A DNA stretch of 60,049 nucleotides from Nevskia sp. (GCA_031291075.1 JARLJS010000122.1:1-60049); one strand, 5' to 3'; shown: positions 20,866 to 31,008, counted from the stretch's first letter. Translations and numbers: made by a program. The notes: generated by a model from the sequence alone, not told the origin.

Positions 20866-20958
20866 TGGCGGAGAGGAAGGGATTCGAACCCTTGTGGGGA
20901 CTTTCGTCCCCCATCCGATTTCGAGTCGGCGCCGTTATGACCACTTCGGTACCTCTCC
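20866..20958 (-). tRNA. tRNA-Ser (anticodon CGA)
   Basis: 93 nt on the minus strand including an encoded CCA. The acceptor stem pairs GGAGAGG with CCTCTCC, with G as discriminator base. The anticodon stem-loop CCGA-CTCGAAA-TCGG places CGA at the anticodon position, reading UCG serine codons. A long variable arm (TGGGGGAC-GAAA-GTCCCCA) and GGTTCGAATCC T-loop are typical of serine tRNAs. It is a possible integration site given the accessory genes on its 3' side. Confidence 0.95.
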
Positions 20959-21197
20959 GGATTTGTTGCCCTGCAGCGTGACGGCCGGCGCGGCTTTGCG
21001 CTAAAACTGGCCTTCCACCGCCCGCACCCCCCGGAAGGGAAGGTTATTCTAGCAGTTTCGCCATCGATCCTGTGCATTGGCCGGCGCCGGGGGCGCCGGC
21101 GCAAGGGCGTCGACGGCACGGAATCCAGAGCCGAATTCCGCGGTCAAAGGGGTTTGCCCCGGCCGCACACAGCCGGAAAACCGCCCCGCCATAGCCG

Positions 21198-22667
21198 ATG
21201 AAAGCCCTGTTGCGCCAGACGAGCACCACAGTTTCACGTTGGCTGCTGTTGTGCAGCCTGCTGCCGCTGTCGACCTGCTCACCCAAGCCCACCGTGCTTG
21301 AGCGGGTGCAGGCGCTGGGCAAATTGACCGTGGCGACCACCAACAGTTCCACCACCTGCTACGACGGCCCGCAAGGCGTTACCGGCTTCGAGTGCGACCT
21401 GCTGCAGGGCCTTGCCCGCAAGCTGGGAGTGCAGCTGGATCTGCGTATCTTCGACAGCACACCGGAAACCGTGGACGCGGTGGCCCAGGGCAAGGTCGAA
21501 CTCGGCGCCGCCGGTATCAATGTCACCGCGGCGCGCAGCCAGCGCGTGCGCTTCTCCCGGCCGCTGCAGCAGGTGGTGCTGCAGCTGGTCTATCGCGGCG
21601 GCAACGAGATACCCCACGATTTCGGCGAGCTGGACGGCGAGCTGGCGGTGGTACCGGGCAGCGGCGGCGAGGAGGTTCTGACCGCGCTCAAGCCGCGCTA
21701 TCCGGACCTGAAGTGGAACCGCGCGGAAGCGGACAACGACGTGGAAGACCTGCTGTACCAGGTCGCCAACGGCGAGCTGGACTACACCATCGCCAGTTCC
21801 GACGTGGTCGCCATCAACCAGCGCTACTACCCGAACCTGCGCGTGGGATTCACCGTGTCGGACACGCAGCAGGTGGCCTGGGCGCTGCCGCTCGACACCG
21901 ACGATTCGCTCTACAAGGCGGTGCAGAAGTACCTGCACGAGCTGGGCGAAGGCGAACTGGCGCGGTTGCGCGACCGTTACTTCGGCCACATGGGGGAAAC
22001 GGATTACCAGGGCGTGACGCGCTTCACCGCCGACGTGCAGGAACTGCTGCCGCGCTACCGCGGCTATTTCGTGGCCGCAGGCACCCGCTGCGGACTGGAC
22101 TGGCGCATCCTCGCCGCGGTCGGCTACCAGGAATCGCACTGGAATCCCGCCGCGGTGAGCCCGACCGGGGTGCGTGGCCTGATGATGCTCACCACCGACA
22201 CGGCGGCGGCGATGGAGGTGAACCGCGAGAACGCCGCGGAGAGCATCCGCGGCGGCGCCCTCTACCTGCAGCGGATCCTGGCGCAACTGCCGCCGCAGAT
22301 CGGCGACCCGGACCGCACCTGGATGGCGCTGGCGGCTTACAACCAGGGCATCGGCCACCTGCTCGACGCGCGCGAACTGGCGGCGCAGCTCGGCGGCGAC
22401 CCCAACCGCTGGGTCGACGTGCGCAACGCCCTGCCGCTGCTGACGCGTGAGCGCTGGTTCAAGAAGACGCGCCACGGCTATGCCCGCGGCCGCGAGGCGG
22501 TGGGCTTTGTCGGCAACGTGCGCAACTATTACGACATGCTGTCCTGGATGACGCAGACCGACGCCGACGGCAAGCCCGCCGGCCCCGGCCAGCCGGTCGC
22601 CTCGGCCAAGGCGCCCGCCGAAACCGCGGTGCTCAGATCCGCAGACGCTGTACCACTTCTCCGTTGA
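21198..22667 (+). CDS. mltF: Membrane-bound lytic murein transglycosylase F
   Basis: 489 aa with the MltF architecture. A lipoprotein-type signal (WLLLCSLLPLSTC, with a non-standard Thr before the Cys) is followed by a solute-binding-protein-like domain (about residues 40-265, with KLTVATTNSSTTCYDG and GFECDLLQGLARKLGV). The C-terminal soluble lytic transglycosylase domain has the catalytic Glu312 in GYQESHWNP, then GVRGLMMLT and AAYNQG. It cleaves the peptidoglycan MurNAc-GlcNAc bond to form 1,6-anhydro ends and acts at the outer membrane facing the periplasm. Its 3' end overlaps the convergent ferredoxin-like gene by 35 bp. Confidence 0.93.
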   Translation: MKALLRQTSTTVSRWLLLCSLLPLSTCSPKPTVLERVQALGKLTVATTNSSTTCYDGPQGVTGFECDLLQGLARKLGVQLDLRIFDSTPETVDAVAQGKVELGAAGINVTAARSQRVRFSRPLQQVVLQLVYRGGNEIPHDFGELDGELAVVPGSGGEEVLTALKPRYPDLKWNRAEADNDVEDLLYQVANGELDYTIASSDVVAINQRYYPNLRVGFTVSDTQQVAWALPLDTDDSLYKAVQKYLHELGEGELARLRDRYFGHMGETDYQGVTRFTADVQELLPRYRGYFVAAGTRCGLDWRILAAVGYQESHWNPAAVSPTGVRGLMMLTTDTAAAMEVNRENAAESIRGGALYLQRILAQLPPQIGDPDRTWMALAAYNQGIGHLLDARELAAQLGGDPNRWVDVRNALPLLTRERWFKKTRHGYARGREAVGFVGNVRNYYDMLSWMTQTDADGKPAGPGQPVASAKAPAETAVLRSADAVPLLR

Positions 22668-22944
22668 CCAGGTGGCGGTCGACGATTTCGTCGATGTCGC
22701 GCTGATCGGCGTAGCGGTACCACACGCCTTCCGGGTAGACCACCACGGTCGGTCCTTCCTCGCAGCGGTCGAGGCAGCCGGACATGTTGATGCGGACCTT
22801 GCCCGGGCCGGCCAGGCCCAGCTCGCGCACGCGGCTCTTGCAGTAGTCGCGCAGGGCGGTGGCACCCTTGTCGTTGCAGCAGGTGCGACCGCCCTCGCGC
22901 TGATTGCAGCAGAAGAACACGTGGTGCTTGTAGTAACCGCTCAC
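22633..22944 (-). CDS. Thioredoxin-like [2Fe-2S] ferredoxin family protein
   Basis: 103 aa. The pattern FFCCNQREGGRTCC, then SGCLDRCEEGP, supplies the cysteine ligands of the thioredoxin-fold 2Fe-2S ferredoxins related to the NuoE C-terminus. The rest (VRINMSGCLDRCEEGPTVVVYP) is characteristic. The GTG start at 22944 follows CCTGAGGCATCC. It lies 7 nt after the DUF481 gene on the same strand, so both are probably co-transcribed. It is likely a soluble electron carrier; its partner is unknown. Extra Cys pairs beside the usual ligands (CC twice) are notable. Confidence 0.85.
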   Translation of the reverse strand: MSGYYKHHVFFCCNQREGGRTCCNDKGATALRDYCKSRVRELGLAGPGKVRINMSGCLDRCEEGPTVVVYPEGVWYRYADQRDIDEIVDRHLVNGEVVQRLRI

Positions 22945-22951
22945 GGATGCC

Positions 22952-23671
22952 TCAGGTCGGCTTCTTGCCGAAGGTGTAGCCGAAATTGACGGTGGTGACG
23001 GTGTCGGTGTGCACGTTGCCCGCCGGCACCGAGGTGTTGTGCCGCCAATCATACGCCAGCCCGGCGAAGACGTTGCCGATCACGGTGAGCTTGAGTTCGC
23101 TCACCGGGTTGATGAAGGTGTTGTCGCGGCCGGACTCGACGTGCAGCGTCTGCTTGAACTGCGCCGTCGGGCTGAACTTCCACAGGTAGGCGGCGTTGAA
23201 CACGCCGATGAGCTGACTGCTGTAGTCGGTGTCGCCGGCATTGCGCTGCTGGCTGTCACCGATACCGACATCGATGTCGAGCGTCTGCGTCGGGGTCTTG
23301 ATGAAGTGCCGGCCGTAACCGACCGCCTCGGACCAGCGCGAAACTACGCCGGCGAAGCGGTCGTCGGCGAAGCCGACACTGCCGAAGACGTAATCGTCGG
23401 TGAAGACGTTGCGGGTCAGCTTGTCACCGAACTGGTAGCTCTCGGCGGTGGTCTGCCCCTTGCTGCTGGCGTAGGTCGACAGCCCGTTGGTCTGGTTGTC
23501 CCACGGGCCCGACTTCCAGTCCAGCGCAGCTTTCACGTTGAGCGAGGTGCTGTCGGTGTTGCCGGTGCTGCGGATGTAGCCGGCCGAGGCGTCGCCGCTC
23601 CAGGGCGAGTCGGCCAGGCTGAGCCCGGGCAGCAAAGTGGCGGCCAGGGTGATGTACTGCCAACGCTTCAT
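22952..23671 (-). CDS. DUF481-family outer-membrane beta-barrel protein
   Basis: 239 aa with a cleavable signal peptide (MKRWQYITLAATLLPGLSLA). The mature part shows the DUF481 pattern: DASAGYIRSTGNTDSTSLNVKAALDWKSG, repeated amphipathic beta strands, and the aromatic C-terminal strand TTVNFGYTFGKKPT. The family is often called salt-induced outer membrane protein, although its function is not established. AGGAG lies upstream of the ATG. The ferredoxin-like gene follows after 7 nt. Confidence 0.85.
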   Translation of the reverse strand: MKRWQYITLAATLLPGLSLADSPWSGDASAGYIRSTGNTDSTSLNVKAALDWKSGPWDNQTNGLSTYASSKGQTTAESYQFGDKLTRNVFTDDYVFGSVGFADDRFAGVVSRWSEAVGYGRHFIKTPTQTLDIDVGIGDSQQRNAGDTDYSSQLIGVFNAAYLWKFSPTAQFKQTLHVESGRDNTFINPVSELKLTVIGNVFAGLAYDWRHNTSVPAGNVHTDTVTTVNFGYTFGKKPT

Positions 23672-23774
23672 GTCGGCGTGCTCCTGAGTGTCATGAATGA
23701 ATGTCGAAACGGTGCGGCGACGCGCCGCCCGTGGGGGTGAATTATACGAAAGCCGCTCTGATGTAGGATTCGCC

Positions 23775-25001
23775 ATGTCCTCGTCCGACCCGCACGCGTT
23801 CCCTCTCGAATTCGCGGACCTGTGCGTGAAATGCGGCCTGTGCCTGCCGCAATGTCCGACTTATCTCGACTTGCGCCAGGAGGGCGATTCGCCGCGCGGC
23901 CGTATTGCGCTGATGCAGGCGCTGGCCGCCGGCACGGTCGGGCCGACGCCGCGTCTGCAGGCGCATCTGGACGGTTGCCTCGGCTGCCGTGCCTGCGAGA
24001 AGGCTTGCCCGGCCAGGGTACCCTACGGCGCCCTGATCGACGCCGGCCGTGTACTGCTCGCCTGGCAGCTGCCGCGGCGCCGGCGCATCGGCGCCCTGTT
24101 CAGCGCGATACTGTCGCGGCGCTGGCTGCGGCGGCTGCTGGCGATTCTGCTGTGGACCTACCAGCACAGCGGCGCACAGGCCGTCTTGCGCGGCGGCCGG
24201 TTGCTCGGCGCAGGCCGCCTGGCGCGGCTGGAGTCGCTGCTGCCGCCCGGGGTCCGCCGCGCTGCCCATGCGCCGGCACCGCTGCCCGGCGCGCCGGGGG
24301 TGAAGCTGTTCACCGTCTGCGCCACCGACCTGGCCGAACCCGGGCTCGCCGCGGATGCCACCCGGCTGCTCCAGGCCTGCGGCTACGCCGTCGAGGCGCC
24401 TGCGCGGCAAACCTGTTGCGGAGCGCTCGACCAGCACGGCGGACGGCCGCACGCGGCGGCGGCGCTCGCCGGCCGCAACCTGCGCGCGTTCGGCGACGAC
24501 GACGCGCCGATCCTGCCGTTGGCCAGCGGCTGTGCCGCCACGCTGCTCGACTATCCCACCCTGCTCGGCGACGCGGAGGCGCAGCACTTCCGCCAACGCC
24601 TGCGCGATCCCGGCGAGTTCCTGTTGCAGCATGGGGCGGCGCTACGCTTTCGACCGCTGCCCGCGCGCGCGGCGCTGCACCTGCCTTGCACGCTGCGCAA
24701 CGTGGTCGGCGACAACGGCGCCTGGCGCGCCCTGCTGGGCCGCATCCCCGAGCTGGACATCGTGGAGCTCGACCCGGCACAGCGCTGCTGCGGTGCCGCC
24801 GGCAGCCACTTCCTGACGCAGCCGCAGGCCGCCGACCGCATCCTGGAGCCGAAGCTGGCGGCGGCGCGCGCGCTGCGCCCGGACCTGGTGGTGAGCGCGA
24901 ACGTGGGCTGCAGCCTGCACCTCGCCGGCGGCCTGCGCCGCAGCGGGCTCAGGACGGAGGTGCTGCACCCGCTGGCGTTACTGGCACGACAGATGGCGTG
25001 A
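23775..25001 (+). CDS. Two-cluster (Fe-S)-binding oxidoreductase subunit, GlcF-like
   Basis: 408 aa. Two N-terminal 4Fe-4S motifs (CVKCGLCLPQCPTY near residue 17, CLGCRACEKACP near 72) are followed by the two cysteine-rich CCG domains (QTCCGALDQHGG and QRCCGAAGSHFL). This is the architecture of GlcF, the iron-sulfur subunit of glycolate oxidase, also found in HdrD- and GlpC-like proteins. It would pass electrons from an FAD dehydrogenase to the quinone pool. No glcD or glcE gene lies next to it here, so the partner is elsewhere and glycolate specificity is not assured. Its 3' end overlaps the convergent lptE by 53 bp. Confidence 0.85.
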   Translation: MSSSDPHAFPLEFADLCVKCGLCLPQCPTYLDLRQEGDSPRGRIALMQALAAGTVGPTPRLQAHLDGCLGCRACEKACPARVPYGALIDAGRVLLAWQLPRRRRIGALFSAILSRRWLRRLLAILLWTYQHSGAQAVLRGGRLLGAGRLARLESLLPPGVRRAAHAPAPLPGAPGVKLFTVCATDLAEPGLAADATRLLQACGYAVEAPARQTCCGALDQHGGRPHAAAALAGRNLRAFGDDDAPILPLASGCAATLLDYPTLLGDAEAQHFRQRLRDPGEFLLQHGAALRFRPLPARAALHLPCTLRNVVGDNGAWRALLGRIPELDIVELDPAQRCCGAAGSHFLTQPQAADRILEPKLAAARALRPDLVVSANVGCSLHLAGGLRRSGLRTEVLHPLALLARQMA

Positions 25002-25590
25002 CCGGCGGCGCGGGCGGCGTTGCCGGCGGCGCGGACTCGGGCGCCGGCGGCGACGGCACCGTCCGCATCAGGGCGGCGTCGAGCCGCAGCAGGATCAGTT
25101 GCGCCAGCTCGTCCTGCATGTAATTGCGCAGGCGGTCCTCCTCCGCCTCCGTGCCGAGCACCTCGTCGACGCTGAAGCTGTAGGAACGGGAGATGCCCTG
25201 CGGTTGCGGCGGCACCAGCTCGTGCGCGCCGTCGTGCAGCTCGAAGGTGACCTGAGTCACCAGGCGGTACTCGTTGACCTTGCCGTCCGGCCCCACCGAC
25301 AGCACCTCGCGCGTCTCGCTCAGGTCGGACAGGCGCAGCACCGCGCGCGCGTCCTCGGCGTGCGACTTGACCTGGCCGCCGCGCGCGCCGATGCGAGCCT
25401 GCAGCGAAGTCTCCAGCGGCGGTGTGCCGACCCGGTAGGGCTGCACCAGGTCGATGTAGACCGAACTCAGCGCCGGCGGCACCGGCCGCTCACCGGCGAG
25501 CTGGAAGCCACAGCCTGCCAGCAGCGCGCACAGCGCTGCGCCCAGCCCGATCGGGCCGGACCGCCAAGTGCCACTGTGCGCCATCGCCAT
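24949..25590 (-). CDS. lptE: LPS-assembly lipoprotein LptE
   Basis: 213 aa. A lipoprotein signal with lipobox LLAGC is followed at once by GFQLAGERPVPPALSSVYID, the typical start of mature LptE. LptE plugs the LptD barrel and helps place lipopolysaccharide in the outer membrane. It follows leuS directly, as in many gammaproteobacteria, and its ATG at 25590 lies 3 nt after the leuS stop; a GTG at 25596 overlapping that stop is an alternative. The usual downstream holA is absent: the next gene is convergent. The C-terminal ~35 residues form a Pro/Ala/Val low-complexity tail that overlaps the convergent gene. Confidence 0.9.
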   Translation of the reverse strand: MAMAHSGTWRSGPIGLGAALCALLAGCGFQLAGERPVPPALSSVYIDLVQPYRVGTPPLETSLQARIGARGGQVKSHAEDARAVLRLSDLSETREVLSVGPDGKVNEYRLVTQVTFELHDGAHELVPPQPQGISRSYSFSVDEVLGTEAEEDRLRNYMQDELAQLILLRLDAALMRTVPSPPAPESAPPATPPAPPVTPSVVPVTPAGAAPPS

Positions 25591-25592
25591 GT

Positions 25593-28202
25593 TCACACCA
25601 CGAAGTTGATCAGCTTGCCCGGCACCACGATGGTCTTCCGGATCGGCTGGCCGTTGAGGAATTTCTGCACGTTCTCGTCGGCCAGCGCGGCGGCGACGAT
25701 GGCCTCCTCGCCGGCGTCCTTCGCCACCACGATCTTGCCGCGCAGCTTGCCGTTGATCTGCACCACCATCTCCACCACGTCCGCCACCCGCGCCGCGGCG
25801 TCGGCCGCCGGCCAGGGCGCGTCGATCACCGGCTGCGTATGGCCGAGATCCAACCACAGGCGGTGGGCGATGTGCGGCACGATCGGCGACAGCATGCGCA
25901 CCAGCGCGTCCAGCGCCTCCTGCATCACGGCGCGGCCGTTGACGCCGGTATCCTCGAAGCGGGCCAGCGCGTTGAACAGCTCCATGCAAGCGGCCACCGC
26001 CGTGTTGAAGCTGAAGCGCCGCTCGTAGTCGTCGCCGATCTTGGCGATGGTGTCGTGCAGCTTGCGCCGCAGGTCCTTCTGCGCGGCGGTCAGCGCGGCG
26101 ACGTCCAGCGCCGGCGCCGGGCCGCGCTGCACGTGCTCGTACACCAGCTTCCACAACCGGCGCAGGAAACGCGCGGCGCCGTCGATGCCGGCGTCGCTCC
26201 ACTCCAGCGTCTGCTCGGGCGGCGCGGTGAACATCATGAACAGGCGCACGGCGTCGGCGCCGTGCGAGTCGATGATCTCCTGCGGATCGACGCCGTTGTT
26301 CTTCGACTTGGACATGGTGCCCAGGCCCGCCGCCGTGACGGGCTCGCGGGTGGCCTTGTGCAGCGCGCGGACCACCAGGCCCTTGGCGTCGCGCTCCACT
26401 TCCACGTCCTTGGGCGCGATCCACTCGCGGCCGCCACCCTCGCTGGTGCGGTAGTACGACTCGGCCAGCACCATGCCCTGGGTGAGCAGGCGCTTGAACG
26501 GCTCGCCGACACCGGATACGCCGGTATCGCGCATCAGCTTCTGGAAGAAGCGCGCGTACAGCAGGTGCAGGATGGCGTGCTCGATGCCGCCGATGTACTG
26601 GTCCACCGGCAGCCAGTAGGCGGCGCGGTCGTCGAGCATCGCCTGCTGCTGGCCGGCGCTGGCAAAGCGGGCGAAGTACCAGGAGGAGTCGACGAAGGTG
26701 TCGAAGGTGTCGGTCTCGCGCCGCGCCGGCTTGCCGCAGCGCGGGCAGGCGCAGTTGACGAACCCGGGCAGGCGTGCCAGCGGGTTGCCGCGGCCGTCCG
26801 GCACCAGGTCCTCCGGCAGCCGCACCGGGAGTTGCCCGTCCGGCACCGGCACCGCCTCGCAGTCCGGGCAGTAGATGATGGGGATGGGGCAGCCCCAGTA
26901 GCGCTGCCGCGACACGCCCCAGTCGCGCAGGCGGTAGTTGGTGCGGCGGCGGCCCTGGTTCTGCGCCGCCAGCTTGGCCGCGATGGCATCGAACGCGCGC
27001 GCGAAGTCCAGGCCGTCGAACTCGCCGGAGTTGATCAGCACGCCCTTCTCGACGTAGGCGGCCCGCGACAGATCGGGGGCGCGGCCGGCTTCCTCGCCGG
27101 CGGCGGGAGCGATCACCGGCTTCACCGGCAGCTTGTAGGCCTGCGCGAACTCCCAGTCGCGCTGGTCGTGCCCCGGCACCGCCATCACCGCGCCGCTGCC
27201 ATAGCCCATCAGCACGAAGTTCGCGGCCCACACCGGCACGCGCTCGCCGCTCAGGGGATGGATCACGTCGATGCCGAGCGGCACACCGCGCTTTTCCATC
27301 GTCTCCAGCGTCGCCTCGGTGACGTCGCCGTGCTTGGCCTCTTCGACGAAGGTGGCCACTGCGGCATCGGCACGCGCCGCTTCCAGCGCCAGCGGATGCT
27401 GGGCGGCGACCGCCAGGTAGGTGACACCGCACAGGGTGTCCGGGCGCGTGGTGTACACGGTCAGGTGATCCCTGCCATCCGCGGCGGGGCGGGCCAGCCG
27501 GAAGTCGATCTCCAGGCCCTCGCTGCGACCGATCCAGTTGGCCTGCATGGTCTTGACCGCGTCGGGCCAGTGTTCCAGGTTTTTCAGCTCGTCCAGCAGC
27601 TCGTCAGCATAGGCGGTGATCTTGAGGAACCACTGCGGCACCTCGCGCTGCTCCACCACCGCGCCGGAGCGCCAGCCGCGGCCATCGATGACCTGCTCGT
27701 TGGCCAGCACGGTCTGGTCCACCGGATCCCAGTTCACGATCGAGTTGCGGCGGTACACCAGGCCGCGCTCGAACAGCCGGGTGAAGAACCACTGCTGCCA
27801 GCGGTAGTAGTCCGGCTCGCAGGTGGCGAACTTACGCTCCCAGTCGTAGGCGAAGCCGAGCTGGCGCAGCTGGCCGCACATATAGTCGATGTTGGAGTAG
27901 GTCCAGGCCGCCGGCGGCACGCCGTTCCTGATCGCCGCGTTCTCGGCCGGCAGGCCGAAGGCGTCGAAGCCGATCGGCTGCAGCACGTTGCGGCCGCGCA
28001 TGCGCTGGTAGCGCGTGATCACGTCGCCGATGGTGTAGTTGCGCACGTGCCCCATATGCAGGCGCCCGCTCGGGTACGGGAACATGGACAGGCAGTAGAA
28101 CTTCTCCCGCGCCGGGTCCTCGACCGCGCGGAAGCTCTGCTGGTCCTGCCAATACGCCTGGGCGGCGCGCTCGCACTCGGGCGCTGAATACTCCTGCTGC
28201 AT
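25593..28202 (-). CDS. leuS: Leucyl-tRNA synthetase
   Basis: 869 aa class I aminoacyl-tRNA synthetase charging tRNA-Leu. The HIGH-type motif is HMGH at residues 49-52 ([19 protein letters not shown]). MSKSKNNG near 627-633 is the KMSKS loop. The CP1 editing domain contains [16 protein letters not shown]. The start at [15 protein letters not shown] gives the standard length; a much longer in-frame extension upstream has no family resemblance and would run into wbpA on the other strand. No clear ribosome-binding site precedes the ATG. Confidence 0.96.
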   Translation of the reverse strand: MQQEYSAPECERAAQAYWQDQQSFRAVEDPAREKFYCLSMFPYPSGRLHMGHVRNYTIGDVITRYQRMRGRNVLQPIGFDAFGLPAENAAIRNGVPPAAWTYSNIDYMCGQLRQLGFAYDWERKFATCEPDYYRWQQWFFTRLFERGLVYRRNSIVNWDPVDQTVLANEQVIDGRGWRSGAVVEQREVPQWFLKITAYADELLDELKNLEHWPDAVKTMQANWIGRSEGLEIDFRLARPAADGRDHLTVYTTRPDTLCGVTYLAVAAQHPLALEAARADAAVATFVEEAKHGDVTEATLETMEKRGVPLGIDVIHPLSGERVPVWAANFVLMGYGSGAVMAVPGHDQRDWEFAQAYKLPVKPVIAPAAGEEAGRAPDLSRAAYVEKGVLINSGEFDGLDFARAFDAIAAKLAAQNQGRRRTNYRLRDWGVSRQRYWGCPIPIIYCPDCEAVPVPDGQLPVRLPEDLVPDGRGNPLARLPGFVNCACPRCGKPARRETDTFDTFVDSSWYFARFASAGQQQAMLDDRAAYWLPVDQYIGGIEHAILHLLYARFFQKLMRDTGVSGVGEPFKRLLTQGMVLAESYYRTSEGGGREWIAPKDVEVERDAKGLVVRALHKATREPVTAAGLGTMSKSKNNGVDPQEIIDSHGADAVRLFMMFTAPPEQTLEWSDAGIDGAARFLRRLWKLVYEHVQRGPAPALDVAALTAAQKDLRRKLHDTIAKIGDDYERRFSFNTAVAACMELFNALARFEDTGVNGRAVMQEALDALVRMLSPIVPHIAHRLWLDLGHTQPVIDAPWPAADAAARVADVVEMVVQINGKLRGKIVVAKDAGEEAIVAAALADENVQKFLNGQPIRKTIVVPGKLINFVV

Positions 28203-28304
28203 GGGGGGAACGGCCGGTTCGGAAAGCGTGTAGTTTAGACTGCCGGTATGGCAAGTTGCTAAGACCCCAATAGATTCCGTTTCGAGAGAGAACCCCTGCG
28301 GCCC

Positions 28305-29618
28305 ATGATCGACCATGCCCACAACCTGCTGCAGCGAATCCGCTCCCACACCGCCGTGGTCGGCGTGGTGGGCCTGGGCTATGTCGGCCTGCCTCTGGCG
28401 CTGCGCTTCGCCGAGGCCGGCATCAAGACCGTCGGCTTCGACATCGACCCGGAAAAGCCGCGCAAGCTGGCCGCCGCCACCAGCTACATCAACTACATCC
28501 CGGATGCCGCCATCGCCGCCGCCCTCGCCGCCGGCTTCGAAGCGACCACCGATTTCGCCCGCAGCCGCGACGCCGACGCCCTGATCATCTGCGTGCCGAC
28601 CCCGCTCGACCGCCACCGCGAGCCGGACCTGAGCTACGTGCTCGATACCGCCCGCGAACTGGCCCGCCACCTGCGTGCCGGGCAACTGGTCTCCCTGGAA
28701 AGCACCACTTACCCCGGCACCACCGACGAGGAGCTCAAGCCGGTGCTGGAAAGCACCGGACTCAAGGTCGGCACGGACGTGTTCCTGGTCTACTCGCCGG
28801 AGCGGCAGGACCCGGGCAACAAGCGCTACGACACCCGCAACATCCCCAAGCTGGTGGGCGGCTGCACAGCAGCCTGCCGGGAGATCGGCGAAGCGCTCTA
28901 CGCCCTCGCCGTGGACCGCGTGGTGCCGGTCAGCTCCACCCGCGTGGCCGAGCTGGCCAAGCTGCTGGAGAACATCCACCGCGCCGTCAACATAGGACTG
29001 GTCAACGAGCTGAAAATGGTGGCCGACCGCATGGGCCTCGACATCTTCGAGGTGATCGACGCCGCCGCCACCAAGCCGTTCGGCTTCGTCCCTTACTATC
29101 CCGGCCCCGGCCTGGGCGGCCACTGCATTCCGATCGACCCGTTCTACCTGACCTGGAAGGCGCGCGAGTACGGTGTGCACACCCGCTTCATCGAACTGGC
29201 GGGCGAGATCAACCACGCCATGCCCGAATGGGTGCTGCACAAGACCACGGAAGCCCTCAACCAGCGCGGCAAGGCGGTGCGCGGCTCCCGTATCCTGATC
29301 CTGGGCATCGCCTATAAGAAGAACGTGGACGACCTGCGCGAATCACCCGCGCTGGAGTTGCTGGAACGCCTGCAGCAGCTCGGCGCCGAGGTGGACTACA
29401 GCGACCCCCACATCCCCGCCATCCCGCCGCTCCGGCGCGGCCACATCCCCTTGAGCAGCGTGGCACTGACCCCGGCCGTGCTCGCCGCCAGCGACGCCGT
29501 GATCATCGCCGCCGACCACGATGCGTTCGACTACGCTGCCATCGCCGCGCACGCGCCGACGGTGATCGACACGCGCGGGGTATACCGGAGACCCGGGGCG
29601 AATATCGTGCGCGCGTGA
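28305..29618 (+). CDS. wbpA: UDP-N-acetylglucosamine 6-dehydrogenase, WbpA type
   Basis: 437 aa nucleotide-sugar dehydrogenase. The N-terminal NAD+ loop is [25 protein letters not shown] and [21 protein letters not shown] follow, and the catalytic Cys274 is in [13 protein letters not shown]. Close resemblance to WbpA of Pseudomonas O-antigen clusters points to UDP-GlcNAc to UDP-GlcNAcA oxidation, feeding 2,3-diamino-uronic or related sugars. It stands at the left end of the glycan locus, divergent from leuS. A WecC-type activity on UDP-ManNAc is less likely from the motif pattern, but a WecB-like epimerase is present in the locus. Confidence 0.88.
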   Translation: MIDHAHNLLQRIRSHTAVVGVVGLGYVGLPLALRFAEAGIKTVGFDIDPEKPRKLAAATSYINYIPDAAIAAALAAGFEATTDFARSRDADALIICVPTPLDRHREPDLSYVLDTARELARHLRAGQLVSLESTTYPGTTDEELKPVLESTGLKVGTDVFLVYSPERQDPGNKRYDTRNIPKLVGGCTAACREIGEALYALAVDRVVPVSSTRVAELAKLLENIHRAVNIGLVNELKMVADRMGLDIFEVIDAAATKPFGFVPYYPGPGLGGHCIPIDPFYLTWKAREYGVHTRFIELAGEINHAMPEWVLHKTTEALNQRGKAVRGSRILILGIAYKKNVDDLRESPALELLERLQQLGAEVDYSDPHIPAIPPLRRGHIPLSSVALTPAVLAASDAVIIAADHDAFDYAAIAAHAPTVIDTRGVYRRPGANIVRA

Positions 29619-29676
29619 GACCGGCGCGGTCGGTCCGACAGGTCAAACCGTATGCCAATGCCTGGCGCCGACCGGG

Positions 29677-31008
29677 TCATGCGCGCCGCTGCCAGTAGGT
29701 TGATACCCCGGCAAGCGCAGTAGCAACAAGAATGATTTCGAGCGGCCGGAACGGTATGGAGTAACGCGGTTCCGACTGCAGCACGGTGTAAATCAGCGTC
29801 TCGTAGACCACCAGCAGAGCCGCGGCGTAAAGCGCGGGCGCCGCGGCGAGCCTCGCGGGCCGGGCCAGCACCAGCAGTGCCATGCCGCCCATCAACGCGA
29901 ACAGCAGCGGGTTCACGCCAACGCACAGCGACTCGAACAGGCGCAAAGCGGGCACGCTGTTGTAGATCGGGTGCTCGGTGGGGTAGGGGTAGACGTCGCC
30001 CACGCCGATGCGGATGCTCCAGGCCCACATCAATGCCGGCTTCCACGCATACCAGCCAAGGTAGCGCATTGGCTCGGCAGCGAAGCGCCGCGCGGTCGCC
30101 GCCAGCCAGCGTCGCGGGGAGGTGCCGGCGAGTTCGACATCCTTCGCCACGTCGGACTGAACCTGCTGTGCCTTGGCGTCGCCGAAGAATGACTTGATGT
30201 AGGACGAGTGATAAGCCGGCCAGCTCCCTTGCACCAGGTTCACTATCGCCCGGTTGCTCCCGCCGGCCGGCAGGCTTGCGCCGCGCACGGCCCAGGCGCC
30301 CGGCAGGAGCAGGGAGCCCAGCAGCAAGGCCAGGGCCAGCCGACGCGGCGCCGCCCCGCGTACGAGCAGGCTCAGGGCGAGCAGCGGACCGAGCAATACC
30401 AGCGTCGCGTTCACCATGGCGGCGGCGCCGAAACCCACACCGGCGCCGATCCAGCGCGGGACGCTGCGGGAACCCGCCGCCCACGCGTACAGCCAGAGCG
30501 CCAGCAGCGCCATGAAGCCGAACAGGGTCTCGCTGAGCAGGTAGCCGGCGATGGCGACGTTGTGCGGCCACAGCGCGACGGCAAGCCCGGCGCCCAGCGC
30601 CCAGCGCGGCCGCAGCCAGCGCAGCGCCAGCGCCACGGTGAGCCCGGCGGTGAGGGCGCCGATGAGGGCCTGCACCAGCAGCACCGTGTGATACCAGGGG
30701 TCGCCGGAGCCCCAGACCAGCAACAGGGAGGCGAGGAAAAGGGGGTAGCCCGGATCACGGAAGGCATCGGGGGGAACACTGTCGGATCCCGGGGCCGCCA
30801 TGGAGAACACGTGATAGTGCGCCAGGTTCCAGGCGTAGTCGCAGTACTGGATGGCATCGCCGATCATCGGATTGGCCACCAGGCCGCCGCGCTGGAACCA
30901 CAGCCGCATCGCGAACGCAACGGCGACCACGAAAGCGGTGCCGATCCATATTGCCGCGGCGTGGTGGCGGGTGACGGGCGCGTCATCGCGCCGGAAGGGA
31001 GTGCTCAT
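29677..31008 (-). CDS. Multi-pass GT-C-type glycosyltransferase
   Basis: 443 aa with about ten hydrophobic helices. After the first helix comes MIGDAIQYCDYAWNLA, the acidic first loop expected of GT-C enzymes of the ArnT/PMT type, and later RDPGYPLFLASLLL fits the same superfamily. Such enzymes use polyprenyl-phosphate-linked sugars and act on the periplasmic face. The acceptor is unknown; lipid A, a glycan or a protein such as the neighbouring pilin are all possible. It is transcribed toward wbpA and away from pilA, with pilA's promoter region upstream. Confidence 0.75.
   Translation of the reverse strand: MSTPFRRDDAPVTRHHAAAIWIGTAFVVAVAFAMRLWFQRGGLVANPMIGDAIQYCDYAWNLAHYHVFSMAAPGSDSVPPDAFRDPGYPLFLASLLLVWGSGDPWYHTVLLVQALIGALTAGLTVALALRWLRPRWALGAGLAVALWPHNVAIAGYLLSETLFGFMALLALWLYAWAAGSRSVPRWIGAGVGFGAAAMVNATLVLLGPLLALSLLVRGAAPRRLALALLLGSLLLPGAWAVRGASLPAGGSNRAIVNLVQGSWPAYHSSYIKSFFGDAKAQQVQSDVAKDVELAGTSPRRWLAATARRFAAEPMRYLGWYAWKPALMWAWSIRIGVGDVYPYPTEHPIYNSVPALRLFESLCVGVNPLLFALMGGMALLVLARPARLAAAPALYAAALLVVYETLIYTVLQSEPRYSIPFRPLEIILVATALAGVSTYWQRRA

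Noticed and set aside
28203-29240. N-terminal extension of LeuS upstream of 28202
   Set aside because: The frame continues upstream but has no synthetase similarity and overlaps wbpA on the other strand; family length fits the 28202 start.
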